The position numbers and the translations under genes are program-made. Of a stretch of 64,000 bases of DNA, positions 53,927-63,458 are shown one piece after another. The DNA comes from Ruegeria discodermiae (GTDB taxonomy: Bacteria > Pseudomonadota > Alphaproteobacteria > Rhodobacterales > Rhodobacteraceae), in contig NZ_JAVAMO010000011.1 of assembly GCF_030758345.1 (NCBI RefSeq), positions 62,001-126,000 on the forward strand, written 5' to 3'. Every line of letters starts with the position of its first letter. The stretch's first letter is position 1. Below the pieces are notes generated by a model. It was not told the DNA's origin. It was given only the letters and a program-made list of their open reading frames with translations, and ran no database searches.

Positions 53927-54583
53927 ATGAACTCTCCCCTGATCCAGCTTCTTGTGCTGGCCGGCATTGCTATCTTCCTGATCCTGCGCCTCAGAAGTGT
54001 TCTGGGCACACGCGAAGGCTTTGAAAAACCGCCTGTTCCGCAGCAGCCTCAAGGGCGCGCGGGGCGCGACTTCGAAGTCATCGAAGGCGGACCCGACCAT
54101 GACATCACCGATCACGTCGCCGAAGGCAGCGATCAGGCCGAGGCATTTACGGCTATGAAGCGGGTCGAACCGGCCTTTTCGGTCGGTGAATTCGTGCAGG
54201 GCGCGCGGGGCGCTTATGAGATGATCGTCATGGGGTTCGAGCATGGCAACCTCAAAGAGATCGAGCCATTTCTGGCCGAGGATGTGTTTGAAACCTTTGT
54301 CTCGGTCGTCTCGGCCCGCGAGGATCAGGGCCTGACCATCGAGTCCGAATTCGTCGGCGTGCGCGAGACCACTGTTGCGGATGTCAAATTCGACAAGGAC
54401 ACCAACCTGGCGCAGATCAGCATGCGCTTTGTTGGGGAACTGACTTCGGTCGTGCGCAATAGCGATGGCGAGATCGTCGAGGGTAACCCCAACACGGTCA
54501 AACGCCAGAAAGACACCTGGACCTTTGCCCGCACCATGGGCACCGATGACCCCAACTGGCTGCTTGTCGCCACGGACGCATGA
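53927..54583 (+). CDS. Tim44-like (TimA) inner membrane protein
   Basis: 218-residue protein with an N-terminal membrane anchor (LVLAGIAIFLILRLRSVLG) and a C-terminal Tim44/TimA-like domain that begins near RGAYEMIVMGFEHGN and ends with WTFARTMGTDDPNW. Alphaproteobacterial relatives are ancestors of mitochondrial Tim44; their bacterial role is unknown. The stop overlaps mltA by 4 bases, and secB is close by. Confidence 0.88.
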   Translation: MNSPLIQLLVLAGIAIFLILRLRSVLGTREGFEKPPVPQQPQGRAGRDFEVIEGGPDHDITDHVAEGSDQAEAFTAMKRVEPAFSVGEFVQGARGAYEMIVMGFEHGNLKEIEPFLAEDVFETFVSVVSAREDQGLTIESEFVGVRETTVADVKFDKDTNLAQISMRFVGELTSVVRNSDGEIVEGNPNTVKRQKDTWTFARTMGTDDPNWLLVATDA

Positions 54584-55623
54584 TTGCAGCGCTCCGGTCG
54601 GTTTTTCTGGCAGGTGTCGTGATGGTTGCGGGAACCTCGTCAGAGGCGGAAACCACGCATACCGTGCTGGACTATGACAGTCTGGATGACTGGGCGGCGG
54701 ATGATCATTCCGCCGCTCTTTCGGTTTTTCTAAACACCTGTGGCGATCTGGATGATCCCGACTGGCGCGCGCTTTGCGCGTTGGGCCGGGAACAGGGCGC
54801 GGCGGGAGCGCGGGCGTTTTTTGAACTCTTCTTTCGTCCCGTGTTGATCGAGGATGGCGTCGATCCGCTTTTCACCGGCTATTTTGAACCGGAACTGAAT
54901 GGTGCGCGCGGACCCGGTGGCCCTTACCAATACCCCGTCTACAAGATGCCGCCTGAGGCGCGGGAGGCTGGCCCATGGCTGCATCGCCGCGATATTCTGA
55001 CCAGCGGCGTGATGGAGGGCCGTGGGCTCGAAATCGCCTGGGTCGATGATCCGGTGGAGCTGTTTTTTCTGCAAATCCAAGGATCTGGCCGCATCCGTAT
55101 GCCCGATGGCGATACCGTCCGTGTGGGTTATGGTGGGGCCAATGGGCACAGCTACCGCTCTGTCGGACGCGAGTTGGTGCGCCGAGGCATATTCGCCGCG
55201 CATCAGGTCAGCGCCGAGGTGATCAAACGGTGGGTGCGCAGCAATCCGGCGGCTGGGGCTGAGCTGCTGTTTCACAACCCCTCATATGTGTTTTTTCGCG
55301 AGCTCAAACGTTTGCCTGCCAACGTTGGTCCGCTGGGGGCGATGAATCGCTCGGTCTCGGCCATGCGCAGCATTGCGGTTGATCCTGCCTTTGTCCCGCT
55401 GGGCGCGCCGGTCTGGGTGGAGAAAGACGGCGCCGATCCGATCCGCCGCCTGATGATCGCGCAGGATACCGGATCGGCCATCAAGGGTGCGCAGCGGGCC
55501 GATATCTTTTTTGGTACCGGTGACCAGGCCGGTCGAGCTGCGGGGAAACTCAGGGACCCGGGCCGGATGGTGGTCCTGCTGCCCATTCAACGCGCCTATG
55601 CGCTGGCACCGGATGGGCTGTGA
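54580..55623 (+). CDS. mltA: Membrane-bound lytic murein transglycosylase A
   Basis: 347-residue exported enzyme that cleaves peptidoglycan glycan strands to 1,6-anhydro products. Signal peptide at the N-terminus (VFLAGVVMVAGTSS), then the MltA domain with FTGYFEPELNGAR and VGYGGANGHSYRSVG. The C-terminal 3D domain has IAQDTGSAIKG with the catalytic Asp region. No lipobox Cys is visible, so it may be soluble in the periplasm. Confidence 0.94.
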   Translation: MIAALRSVFLAGVVMVAGTSSEAETTHTVLDYDSLDDWAADDHSAALSVFLNTCGDLDDPDWRALCALGREQGAAGARAFFELFFRPVLIEDGVDPLFTGYFEPELNGARGPGGPYQYPVYKMPPEAREAGPWLHRRDILTSGVMEGRGLEIAWVDDPVELFFLQIQGSGRIRMPDGDTVRVGYGGANGHSYRSVGRELVRRGIFAAHQVSAEVIKRWVRSNPAAGAELLFHNPSYVFFRELKRLPANVGPLGAMNRSVSAMRSIAVDPAFVPLGAPVWVEKDGADPIRRLMIAQDTGSAIKGAQRADIFFGTGDQAGRAAGKLRDPGRMVVLLPIQRAYALAPDGL

Positions 55624-56219
55624 TGACACGGCGGAAACTGCGTCAGGACGAGATCGACCTTTGGAAAAAGGTGGTCGAGCGTGCCGAACGGATGCATCCG
55701 CAGCAGGCTGAACCGGTGCGATCGGGTGTGATGCCCAAACCCAAGCTCGCCAAGACACCCCCGCCCCGGATCGAGGCGTTTGATATCGGCCAATCGGCCA
55801 AGCAGAAACCCCAGCGCCCCCATTTGAAGCCCGCTGTCACGGATCGCCTTGCCGCCTTGCCCCTGCAAATGGATCAAAAGGCGTTCGCCAAGATGAAGCG
55901 CGGCCGCATCAAGCCCGAGGGGCGACTGGACCTGCATGGGATGAGGGTCGACACGGCCTACCCGGCCTTGGTGCGGTTCATCCTTTCGGCGCAAAGCTCC
56001 GGCAAACGGCTGGTGCTGGTGATCACCGGCAAGGGCAAGGATCGCGATGAACCCGGCCCGATCCCAACACCGCGCGGCGTGCTGCGCAATCAGGTGCCGC
56101 AATGGCTGTCACTGCCGCCTCTGGCGCAAGCGGTGCTTCAGGTTACGCCTGCGCATATTAGCCATGGTGGCGATGGCGCTTATTACGTGTATCTGCGACG
56201 CGTGCGCGGCGGGGTCTGA
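55623..56219 (+). CDS. Smr-domain protein
   Basis: 198-residue protein whose C-terminal Smr domain starts at LDLHGMRVDTA and continues with VLVITGKGK and SHGGDGAYYVYLRR. Smr domains are nicking or RNA-binding endonucleases; this stand-alone form has a basic N-terminal half. It starts with an ATG that overlaps the mltA stop by one base, and its end overlaps the convergent MFS gene by 37 bases. Confidence 0.88.
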   Translation: MTRRKLRQDEIDLWKKVVERAERMHPQQAEPVRSGVMPKPKLAKTPPPRIEAFDIGQSAKQKPQRPHLKPAVTDRLAALPLQMDQKAFAKMKRGRIKPEGRLDLHGMRVDTAYPALVRFILSAQSSGKRLVLVITGKGKDRDEPGPIPTPRGVLRNQVPQWLSLPPLAQAVLQVTPAHISHGGDGAYYVYLRRVRGGV

Positions 56220-57424
56220 GCGCGGCTGATACCGACCTGGACCAGCAGGCAGGCTATCAGAAAATAGAGACTAAACCAGAGGAATTGCGTCTCCATCCCG
56301 ATTCCGGCATCGATCAGCACGCCGGTCAGAACCGGGCCGATGGCCGATCCCAGCACCATGACCGCCGTGGCAAGCGCCTTGATGGCTCCGATATGGGCGG
56401 TGCCATAGAATTCGGCCCAGAAGGCGCTGGGCAGGGTTGCATTTGCCCCCGTTGTCAGTGCCATCAGCACAAATCCCAGCAGGAGCGCCCCGACGCCATT
56501 GCCAAATGCGAACATGAGAAAACCCAGGATGATAGGCAATTGGAACAGCGGCATCATGCGCGCGGTGCCCCATCTGTCCAATGCCACGCCGGTGGCGATG
56601 GCGGTCAGGATCGATAACCCGGTATAGACGGGGAACATGGACACAAATGTTAGATGCTCCCATCCCTTGACCTCGGCCAGATGAACCTGATGGAAAAACG
56701 TGGCTGTCATAAAGGCGGACGGACCCAGGATGGACGGCACGATGAACCAGAACAAGGGATGCGAGATGGCCTCGCCCCGAGTCCAGTGATGATCGTTCAT
56801 GCCGGTACTCGACTCGCCCTTAGCCAGGTTCTGCGGCGTGCGCTCGCGACGGAGCAACCACAATAGAACCGGAATCCCCGCGACGCAGACAAGCGCGCAA
56901 AATACCCAGAGATCACGCCAGTCAAAGCGCGTCATGGCTTTGACAAAAACAAATGGCAGCACGGCCTCGCCAAAAGCAAACCCAAGCGTTGCAATGGCCA
57001 GCGCCCTGCCCCGCGTCGCCTGAAACCAGCGCGCCATCGCCACCAGCGCGATATGCGAGCTCATCCCCTGCCCGAACAGGCGTAGGCCAAAGATCACGAC
57101 CGGCAACAGGAAGACCCAGTTGTTCAGGGCCATGCCAAGGCAGGCAGTGCCTAACCCGAGCAGCACGACCGGGCCAAGGATACGCACCCGAAACCAATCG
57201 GTCATCACACCGGACCAGATCATGACAACGGCCGATAGTGCCGTGGCGATCCCGTAGATTCCGCCCCAGCCACCATGGCTGAGGTCGAATTCAGCGCGAA
57301 TCTCTCCGGCAAAAACCGAGATGAAAAAGGTCTGGCCGAAACAGGACAGAAAGGTCAGCAACCCACCCGCACCGAGCCACCGGGCATTGCGGATCAGGTA
57401 TCCGCGCAACCCGCCATCGCTCAT
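56183..57424 (-). CDS. MFS transporter
   Basis: 413-residue twelve-helix major facilitator. The signature of helices 2-3 is present as GVMTDWFRVRILGPVVLLG and FGLRLFGQGMSSHIA. The family fits monocarboxylate-like OFA transporters, but the substrate is unknown. The upstream neighbour on the same strand is a lipoprotein hydrolase overlapping by 4 bases. Confidence 0.82.
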   Translation of the reverse strand: MSDGGLRGYLIRNARWLGAGGLLTFLSCFGQTFFISVFAGEIRAEFDLSHGGWGGIYGIATALSAVVMIWSGVMTDWFRVRILGPVVLLGLGTACLGMALNNWVFLLPVVIFGLRLFGQGMSSHIALVAMARWFQATRGRALAIATLGFAFGEAVLPFVFVKAMTRFDWRDLWVFCALVCVAGIPVLLWLLRRERTPQNLAKGESSTGMNDHHWTRGEAISHPLFWFIVPSILGPSAFMTATFFHQVHLAEVKGWEHLTFVSMFPVYTGLSILTAIATGVALDRWGTARMMPLFQLPIILGFLMFAFGNGVGALLLGFVLMALTTGANATLPSAFWAEFYGTAHIGAIKALATAVMVLGSAIGPVLTGVLIDAGIGMETQFLWFSLYFLIACLLVQVGISRAQTPPRTRRRYT

Positions 57425-58533
57425 CTGTCTTCGCCGGAAGGTGGTGCGGTGAGCGTAACCGATGTTGCACCGGAGGAATTGCGCAGCGTTGCAGGAAACA
57501 AGGACTCGATCCCAGAGTTTTCGGTTTCAAGCGCCTGGCTCAAAGGACGGGTCGCTTTGAACATCGCCAGAAGTGAGGGCGAGGTCGCCGCGACGAAGTG
57601 GGACGAGGCAGCGTCTTCATTGAACGCGGTGGTGTCGATGACTTCGACCGGCAGATCGGCGATTTTCTGAATCGAACTGATGTTGCCCAAGCGTTCGCTG
57701 TCAGCGGTTCCTCGCAAGCGGGCGGAAAACCCCAGTGCCTTGTCCTTTTCCGAGACCATAATGGCAAAGGGTTGCGGCACGTCGGAAATCTCGTCCATCT
57801 GTTCGCGGAACAGATCGATATCCAGATCGGGTGAGATCAGGATCACGCCCTCGAAGGTGCGACTGGCCCAGCCGGGGTTCTTGAGCTCGGCCTGGCGCAG
57901 CATTTCCATCGTCAGGGCCGAGCCCATGGAATGTGCCACCAATATGACCCGTTTTGCCCCGGCGGCCTTGACCTGATTGACAAAACTCTCCAGCCCGTCG
58001 CGCGCGAAGAGCATGCTGTCGAGGTCATAGGCATAGCCATAGGCACGGCCACGGCTGGGCCAGGAATACATCATGATCTGGCCGGGGATTTCCACGTCAT
58101 GCGCCATCTGCGCGGCACGAAAGGCGGTTTCAACCTGGGTCGTGTTATAGCCGTGGACAAAGATCACGACCTCGCGGTTGTTGGCATCAAAGCTGCGCAT
58201 CCGCTGGCTCACGCGCGCATTGAAATCGCGCTGCGTTGCAAATTCCCTCTGACCGGCGAGCGTAAACTGTTGCTCAGGATCCGGGTTGGCGTAGGAAAAG
58301 CTCAGATCGCCAGGCTGATGGGCTGGTGGGATCGAGACGGTAAGCTCAAGCAGGCTCAGACGATCAGAGCGTCGAAAGCCATAGGTTCCGTCTGCTTCCT
58401 TCGCCCGGCTCGATGCCACGAAGACAGTATAGGGCTCGCCGACATCCAGCGCCTCGGGCACGACCGGATTGACGCTGCGGTCGACACAAGCGGTCAGGAT
58501 AATCGCAAAAAGTCCGAGCAATAGAGGCCGCAT
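57421..58533 (-). CDS. Alpha/beta hydrolase lipoprotein (DUF900-type)
   Basis: 370-residue exported hydrolase. A short signal ends in a lipobox (LTAC), so it is a lipoprotein. The hydrolase domain has the oxyanion region FVHGYNTT, the nucleophile elbow VAHSMGS and Asp and His later. This architecture matches DUF900 esterase-like proteins of unknown substrate. The ATG at 58533 follows GGAG; it overlaps the MFS gene by 4 bases, so the two may form an uptake-and-hydrolysis unit. Confidence 0.85.
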   Translation of the reverse strand: MRPLLLGLFAIILTACVDRSVNPVVPEALDVGEPYTVFVASSRAKEADGTYGFRRSDRLSLLELTVSIPPAHQPGDLSFSYANPDPEQQFTLAGQREFATQRDFNARVSQRMRSFDANNREVVIFVHGYNTTQVETAFRAAQMAHDVEIPGQIMMYSWPSRGRAYGYAYDLDSMLFARDGLESFVNQVKAAGAKRVILVAHSMGSALTMEMLRQAELKNPGWASRTFEGVILISPDLDIDLFREQMDEISDVPQPFAIMVSEKDKALGFSARLRGTADSERLGNISSIQKIADLPVEVIDTTAFNEDAASSHFVAATSPSLLAMFKATRPLSQALETENSGIESLFPATLRNSSGATSVTLTAPPSGEDR

Positions 58534-58587
58534 CAACAAAACTCCGGTTTGAATGCGGCCCCACGCTAGACGATTCCACGCCGAGGT

Positions 58588-59895
58588 CTAGAGAACGTAG
58601 CGACTGACATCGGCTGATTTCGTCAATTCGCCCAGATTTGCCTCGACAAACCCGGCATCGACGGTGACCGCGTCACCGGACCGGTCGGGCGCGGTGAACG
58701 ACAGCTCTTCGAAGACCCGCTCCATCACAGTATAGAGCCTGCGCGCGCCGATATTTTCGACGCTCTGGTTCACATCCGCAGCGATCTTGGCCAGTGCTGC
58801 GATACCGTCATCGGTGAAGGTGACGGTCACCTCTTCGGTGCCCATCAGCGCGGTATATTGCCGGGTCAGCGCGTTGTCGGTCTCGGTCAGGATGCGCACG
58901 AAGTCTTCCTCGGTCAGCGCCCGCAGCTCGACCCGAATGGGCAGGCGACCCTGCAATTCGGGCAGCAGGTCCGAGGGTTTGGCGATGTGGAAGGCACCCG
59001 AGGCGATGAACAGGATATGGTCGGTCTTCACTGCGCCATGTTTGGTGCTGACAGTGGTGCCCTCAATCAGCGGCAGCAGGTCGCGCTGCACGCCTTCGCG
59101 GCTGACATCGCCGCCGCGCGCCTCGGTGCGGGCGCAAACCTTGTCGATCTCGTCGAGGAAGACGATGCCGTTCTGTTCGACTGCCTCCATCGCGGTGCGA
59201 TTGACGATTTCGTCGTCCAGCAGCTTGTCAGCTTCTTCGCTGATCAAAACCTCGTAACTATCCGCCACGGTCATGCGGCGTTTGACGGTACGCCCACCAA
59301 AAGCTTTGCCAAAGATATCGCCCAGATTCATCATACCCATATTGGCACCGGGCTGGCCGGGGATTTCCATCATCGACATCGGGTTGGAACTGTCGGTCAG
59401 CTCCAGCTCGATCTCTGTATTATCCAATTCGCCGTCCTTGAGCTTTTTGCGGAACATCTCGCGGGTCGACTCGCGGGCGTCGGACCCGGCAATGGCCTCG
59501 ATTACCCGTTCCTCGGCGGCGGCGTGGGCTTTGGCTTTGACGTCTTCACGCATGTATTCGCGGGTCTGGATGATGGCGGCATCGACCAGATCGCGGATGA
59601 TCTGTTCCACATCCCGGCCGACATAACCGACCTCGGTGAACTTCGTGGCTTCGATCTTGATGAAGGGCGCGCGGGCCAGTTTGGCCAGACGGCGGCTGAT
59701 CTCGGTCTTGCCGACGCCGGTGGGGCCGATCATCAGGATGTTCTTGGGATAGACCTCATCGCGCAGATCATCACTCAGTTGCTTGCGCCGCCAGCGGTTG
59801 CGCAGGGCCACAGCGACGGCGCGCTTGGCGTCCCGCTGGCCGATGATGAAACGGTCCAGCTCGGATACGATTTCGCGGGGCGTCAGGTCGGTCAT
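58588..59895 (-). CDS. hslU: HslU ATPase subunit of the HslVU protease
   Basis: 435-residue AAA+ unfoldase that feeds substrates to HslV. Walker A is [13 protein letters not shown] and the I-domain sits in the middle (about 110-240), with Walker [11 protein letters not shown]. The C-terminal tail that inserts into HslV ends in SRYVL. It is not next to hslV: two genes on the opposite strand lie between them. Confidence 0.96.
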   Translation of the reverse strand: MTDLTPREIVSELDRFIIGQRDAKRAVAVALRNRWRRKQLSDDLRDEVYPKNILMIGPTGVGKTEISRRLAKLARAPFIKIEATKFTEVGYVGRDVEQIIRDLVDAAIIQTREYMREDVKAKAHAAAEERVIEAIAGSDARESTREMFRKKLKDGELDNTEIELELTDSSNPMSMMEIPGQPGANMGMMNLGDIFGKAFGGRTVKRRMTVADSYEVLISEEADKLLDDEIVNRTAMEAVEQNGIVFLDEIDKVCARTEARGGDVSREGVQRDLLPLIEGTTVSTKHGAVKTDHILFIASGAFHIAKPSDLLPELQGRLPIRVELRALTEEDFVRILTETDNALTRQYTALMGTEEVTVTFTDDGIAALAKIAADVNQSVENIGARRLYTVMERVFEELSFTAPDRSGDAVTVDAGFVEANLGELTKSADVSRYVL

Positions 59896-60093
59896 GATCT
59901 CTCGGTCTCATTGTTTCGCTGGGAACCTAAGCATGGCGCGCGAAAACGCAAGCAGATCACGGCAATCTCACGCGCTCACACGGAATGAACACGCGTTTTC
60001 AGGGGTTTGTGATGCGCGGTTTTATTTTCGCAACCCGCCTACAGATCACCACAAGGCAATCAAGCCAACATCTCGACAGGAAGGACCCCCATC

Positions 60094-60489
60094 ATGCTGA
60101 CCCGCCGTTCATTGTTTATCACTGCCGCCGCTTCGGGCGCGGCCATGACGCTTGCCACCGCGGGCACCGCCATCGCCGGTGCTGCCAAGGGCAGCTTTGA
60201 GGGCCGCTCCAATCACGAAACGTCTGGCTCGGTCCGGGTTTTCAAGGAAGGTGACCGGTATATCGTTGAACTGGGCGATGACTTTTCGCTGGATGGGGGC
60301 CCCGACCCTCGCGTCGCCTTTGGCAAGGACGGCACCTATGATCCCGACACCAAGCTGGGTGCGTTGTTGAACCTGACCGGCAAGCAGCAATATGCCGTGC
60401 CCAAAACCTGGGACGCTTCGGCCTATAACGAGGTCTATATCTGGTGCGAGGTTGCCGGTGTTCCGCTGGGCGTAGCCAAGATTAACTGA
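60094..60489 (+). CDS. Tat-exported DM13-domain protein
   Basis: 131-residue protein with a twin-arginine signal (MLTRRSLFITAAASGAA) and a DM13 domain (GSVRVFKEGDRYIVEL to AYNEVYIWCEV). DM13 domains occur in redox or extracellular proteins; a Tat signal suggests folding in the cytoplasm before export. The start has AGGAAGG upstream, and a terminator follows it. Confidence 0.85.
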   Translation: MLTRRSLFITAAASGAAMTLATAGTAIAGAAKGSFEGRSNHETSGSVRVFKEGDRYIVELGDDFSLDGGPDPRVAFGKDGTYDPDTKLGALLNLTGKQQYAVPKTWDASAYNEVYIWCEVAGVPLGVAKIN

Positions 60490-60514
60490 GCGCCACTCAC
60501 CTGCTATGTGTCTG

Positions 60515-60542
60515 GGGGTCGAACGGTGGTTCGGCCCCTTTT
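60515..60542 (+). terminator. Rho-independent terminator after the DM13 gene
   Basis: GGGGTCGAAC (60515-60524) pairs with GTTCGGCCCC (60529-60538) around GGTG with one G-U pair, followed by TTTT. This is a standard intrinsic terminator. Confidence 0.85.
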
Positions 60543-60637
60543 CACGTGCTGATACCGGTGTCACCCGGAAATTATGGAAATAATCCAGCTATTTGCTAGG
60601 CTGGCCCCGGGATCATCCAATGGCGCGGGGCACGTTT

Positions 60638-61879
60638 ATGACCAAAATCGCGAAAATCACCCTGCTTTTTGTTGTTTTCGTCGATCTGATTGGTCAAGGA
60701 CTGGTCTTTCCGATCATCAATTCGCTGATCATGTTGCCCGCTTCCGGGTTCCTGCCCGAGGGGACCCCGGATGGTCGGCGGCATTTCTATTATGGGCTGG
60801 TGATCGGGTGCTTCTTTCTCGCTTGGTTTCTGGGCGTCGTCTATGTCTCGAAAGTGTCCGACGCGATCGGGCGCAAGAACGCGCTGCTGATCTGCCTAGG
60901 TGGGGCGCTGGTGGGCTATGCGCTGACGATCCTGTCGCTTTATCTCGACAGTCTGTTGCTGCTGATCCTGGGGCGTAGCATCACCGGCTTCACCGCCGGA
61001 AACCAGCCCATCGCGCAGGCGGCGATGATTGATGGCAGCACTGATGCCGCCGATCGCGACCGCAACATGGGCTATATCGTCACCGGCATCAGCTTTGGTC
61101 TGGTGGGCGGGCCGCTGATCGGGGCGGCGCTGTCGAACCTGGCGCTGTTCGGTCAGGCGGCCTCGTTCAAGACCCCCTTTTATGGGGCCTTCCTGCTGGT
61201 TCTGATCGCGATCTTTCTGGTGCTCTTCTTCTTCAAGGACCTGCGCACGGAACGCGCGCCTTTTGTGTTCCGACCCGCCGACATCACCGACAGCCTGATC
61301 GCGGTCAAAGATCACCCGCTGGTTCTGAAACTGCTGCCGGTCTACGCGTTCTTCATGATCGCCAATGTTACGTTCTATGTCTTTGCCGAGAACTTTCAGA
61401 CCAGCGCCTTTGGCTACGGGGTGGTCGGGGCCAGCGTCCTGATGGTGACCATTGGTGTGGCGCTGGCCTTTTCCAGCACCTTTTTGGTCAAACCCGCGCA
61501 GGAGCGGTTTTCCAAGCACGCCATCCTGCGCGTCTCTTTGATAACGATGATGGTCTGCACGCTGGGCTTTGCCTTCAGCCCCTACGGAGCCCTGACCTAT
61601 GTGCCGGTCTTCCTGTTCTATTTCTTCTTCGGGGTCGCCTACCCCACCTTGCTGGGCCTGTTTTCCTCCAGCGTGGCCGAGGGCGATCAGGGCTGGGTCA
61701 TGGGCGTGACTACGGCGGTGTTCTGCCTTGCGGGTGGGGTCATGTCGCTGATCGGCGGCGGGCTGATGAGCGTCGATATAAGGCTGCCGTTTTACGTCGT
61801 TTTTGTATCGGCGACGCTGGGTCTGATCGGCACCTATCGCGGGTGGCGCAGCAAAGAACTGAAGACGCTTCTGGAATAG
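60638..61879 (+). CDS. MFS transporter (TetA/drug-type)
   Basis: 413-residue twelve-helix transporter. The first helix has LFVVFVDLIGQGLVFPIINS as in the drug/sugar MFS group, and loop 2-3 has SKVSDAIGRKNALLI. Substrate unknown. The ATG at 60638 is used; the in-frame ATG at 60620 is possible. It lies between the DM13 gene and hslV, on the strand opposite to hslV and hslU. Confidence 0.82.
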   Translation: MTKIAKITLLFVVFVDLIGQGLVFPIINSLIMLPASGFLPEGTPDGRRHFYYGLVIGCFFLAWFLGVVYVSKVSDAIGRKNALLICLGGALVGYALTILSLYLDSLLLLILGRSITGFTAGNQPIAQAAMIDGSTDAADRDRNMGYIVTGISFGLVGGPLIGAALSNLALFGQAASFKTPFYGAFLLVLIAIFLVLFFFKDLRTERAPFVFRPADITDSLIAVKDHPLVLKLLPVYAFFMIANVTFYVFAENFQTSAFGYGVVGASVLMVTIGVALAFSSTFLVKPAQERFSKHAILRVSLITMMVCTLGFAFSPYGALTYVPVFLFYFFFGVAYPTLLGLFSSSVAEGDQGWVMGVTTAVFCLAGGVMSLIGGGLMSVDIRLPFYVVFVSATLGLIGTYRGWRSKELKTLLE

Positions 61880-62036
61880 GATGCGCGCTCACGCAGCCTC
61901 ACGCGCGCATACACGCCATATCAGCGTGTTGTGAGCAGGGCTACAAAACCGCCTCGGCCCCCATCATGTCATTTAAGTCTTCGTGCATCCCCCCGGAAGC
62001 GCGAAGCAAGGGCACCACCACTCACGCGCGGAGCCC

Positions 62037-62064
62037 GGGGGCTGAGGGCAGAAACTCAGCCCCC
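62037..62064. terminator. Perfect 10-bp hairpin at the end of hslV
   Basis: GGGGGCTGAG (62037-62046) pairs with CTCAGCCCCC (62055-62064) around an 8-base loop. It overlaps the last codons of hslV and lies downstream of the rightward MFS gene, so it may end both transcripts. No T-run follows. Confidence 0.55.
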
Positions 62065-62613
62065 AATGGCCTCCACGGTCAGGTTGCCATTGGTGTAAAC
62101 GCAGATATCGGCGGCAATGGCCATCGCAGCGCGCGCCACCTCTTCGGCGTTGCGGTCGCTGTCCATCATGCCGCGTGCGGCGGCGAGGGCAAAGTTACCG
62201 CCAGAGCCGATGGCGGCCACGTTATGTTCAGGCTCCAGCACGTCCCCTGCTCCGGTGATCACGAACATGTCGGTCCCGTCGGTGACAATCAGCATCGCTT
62301 CTAGCTTTTGCAGATACTTGTCGGTGCGCCAATCCTTGGCCAGCTCGACACTGGCGCGCGCCAGTTGCCCCGGCGTTGCCTCCAACTTGGCCTCAAGCCG
62401 TTCCAGCAGGGTAAAGGCATCCGCCGTTGATCCGGCAAATCCGGCCACCACGTCAAACCCACCGGGGCTGAGCCGGCGCACCTTGCGCGCTGTGCCCTTG
62501 ATCACGGTCTGGCCAAGTGAGACCTGCCCATCCCCGGCAATCACCACCTTGCCGTCTTTCTTGACACCGATAATCGTTGTGCCGTGCCAACCGGGAAAGT
62601 CGTTATCCGCCAT
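62056..62613 (-). CDS. hslV: HslV peptidase subunit of the HslVU protease
   Basis: 185-residue proteasome-like peptidase. The catalytic Thr follows the HG in [10 protein letters not shown] once the N-terminus is removed, and [14 protein letters not shown] is typical. The ATG at 62613 follows GGAGG at good spacing; longer frames to 62769 have no support. A heat-shock promoter candidate lies 25-55 bases upstream. It is divergent from a DUF1127 gene. Confidence 0.95.
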   Translation of the reverse strand: MADNDFPGWHGTTIIGVKKDGKVVIAGDGQVSLGQTVIKGTARKVRRLSPGGFDVVAGFAGSTADAFTLLERLEAKLEATPGQLARASVELAKDWRTDKYLQKLEAMLIVTDGTDMFVITGAGDVLEPEHNVAAIGSGGNFALAAARGMMDSDRNAEEVARAAMAIAADICVYTNGNLTVEAIGG

Positions 62614-62637
62614 GAATGCCTCCATCTGATCGTCGCC

Positions 62638-62667
62638 TATATGGATCGGGCGGTGCAGGCGCACAAG
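62638..62667 (-). promoter_or_regulatory. Candidate RpoH (sigma-32) promoter of hslV
   Basis: On the minus strand CTTGTGC (62661-62667) and a CATATA box (62638-62643, within ATCCATATA) are spaced as in heat-shock promoters (14 bases to the octamer ATCCATAT). It matches the dnaK and hslO candidates in layout. Confidence 0.6.
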
Positions 62668-62833
62668 GGGCGTCGTCTCTGTGTGAGAGGCGAGCCGGTT
62701 TTGACGTTGCCTATTTGTTATGCACGGCGTGCAATTCGGGGCTGTCGAATGGGCAATTGTGAGTCTCACCCGGTGGGTCTAGATGAACCTCATACCGACG
62801 AGATCGGAAAACGCACATCAAAGGAACAGCGCA

Positions 62834-63031
62834 ATGGCAAATGCCTCTGTACAAGCACACGCGCCGCTGGGCGCAACCACCATCCTCCACGTTGTGGACG
62901 CAATCGCCTCGGCGTTCCGCCCGCTCAAAGACTGGAACGAAGCCCGCCTGACCCGCCGCGAGCTGTCCAGCCTGACCGACGCGCAACTGGACGATATCGG
63001 TCTGACCCGCGAAGAAATCGCGCAGATCTGA
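62834..63031 (+). CDS. DUF1127 small protein
   Basis: 65-residue protein. The C-terminal half LTRRELSSLTDAQLDDIGLT is the DUF1127 signature (Arg/Leu-rich helix then LxDIGL). DUF1127 proteins in alphaproteobacteria are small and basic, and in some species affect RNA or phosphate metabolism. The ATG follows AAAGGAACAG; the next feature is an intrinsic terminator. Confidence 0.85.
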   Translation: MANASVQAHAPLGATTILHVVDAIASAFRPLKDWNEARLTRRELSSLTDAQLDDIGLTREEIAQI

Positions 63032-63060
63032 TCCAGATTTCAGTACCGCGAAGATAGATG

Positions 63061-63091
63061 AGCCGCTCGTTTCCCGGGCGGCTTTTTCTTT
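63061..63091 (+). terminator. Rho-independent terminator after DUF1127 gene
   Basis: AGCCGCTCG (63061-63069) pairs with CGGGCGGCT (63075-63083) with one G-U pair, and TTTTCTTT follows. The T-run overlaps the end of the convergent Lin0512 gene. Confidence 0.8.
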
Positions 63092-63458
63092 AGCTGGTCA
63101 GCTTATATGCGCCCTGCTGATCCGGTAGAAACGCCTCGATCGCGGCGGTGGCCATGATATGGCGATCCCCTGTCGGCAGGTCATCCACATCCAGACCACC
63201 TTTGACCGCGCGCACCGACAGGGCCTTGCCGCGGGGCAGGTCGGCAGCCACCAGATCGCAATCGACCAGATCGGGCTGTTGCACGCCGATGGTCACCTTA
63301 ACCTGCATCTCTTTATGGTCCATGCCCAGTGACGACATCACGGTGATCGAGGAATGATGCAGCGCGTCCTGCACCGCGCGGCGTGCGGCCTTGGTGTAAT
63401 CCATACCATGCAGGTTGGTGCCAAAGCCCATTTCCAGAATGATGCGCTTCATGCTCAT
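63090..63458 (-). CDS. Lin0512-family protein (second of tandem pair)
   Basis: 122-residue protein of the Lin0512 (TIGR02058-type) family. It begins MSMKRIILEMGFGTNLHGMDY and shares the block IGVQQPDLVD with its neighbour. Function unknown. It overlaps the upstream copy by 4 bases. The two proteins differ clearly, so this is an old duplication; they may form a heteromer. Confidence 0.8.
   Translation of the reverse strand: MSMKRIILEMGFGTNLHGMDYTKAARRAVQDALHHSSITVMSSLGMDHKEMQVKVTIGVQQPDLVDCDLVAADLPRGKALSVRAVKGGLDVDDLPTGDRHIMATAAIEAFLPDQQGAYKLTS

Noticed and set aside
59896-60093. RpoH-like promoter before hslU
   Set aside because: CTTGCGT is present but the following -10 candidate is too close (about 9 bases) and poorly matched.
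61911-61929. Inverted repeat ACACGC...GCGTGT
   Set aside because: Six-base arms in GC-rich sequence can occur by chance, and no function is suggested.
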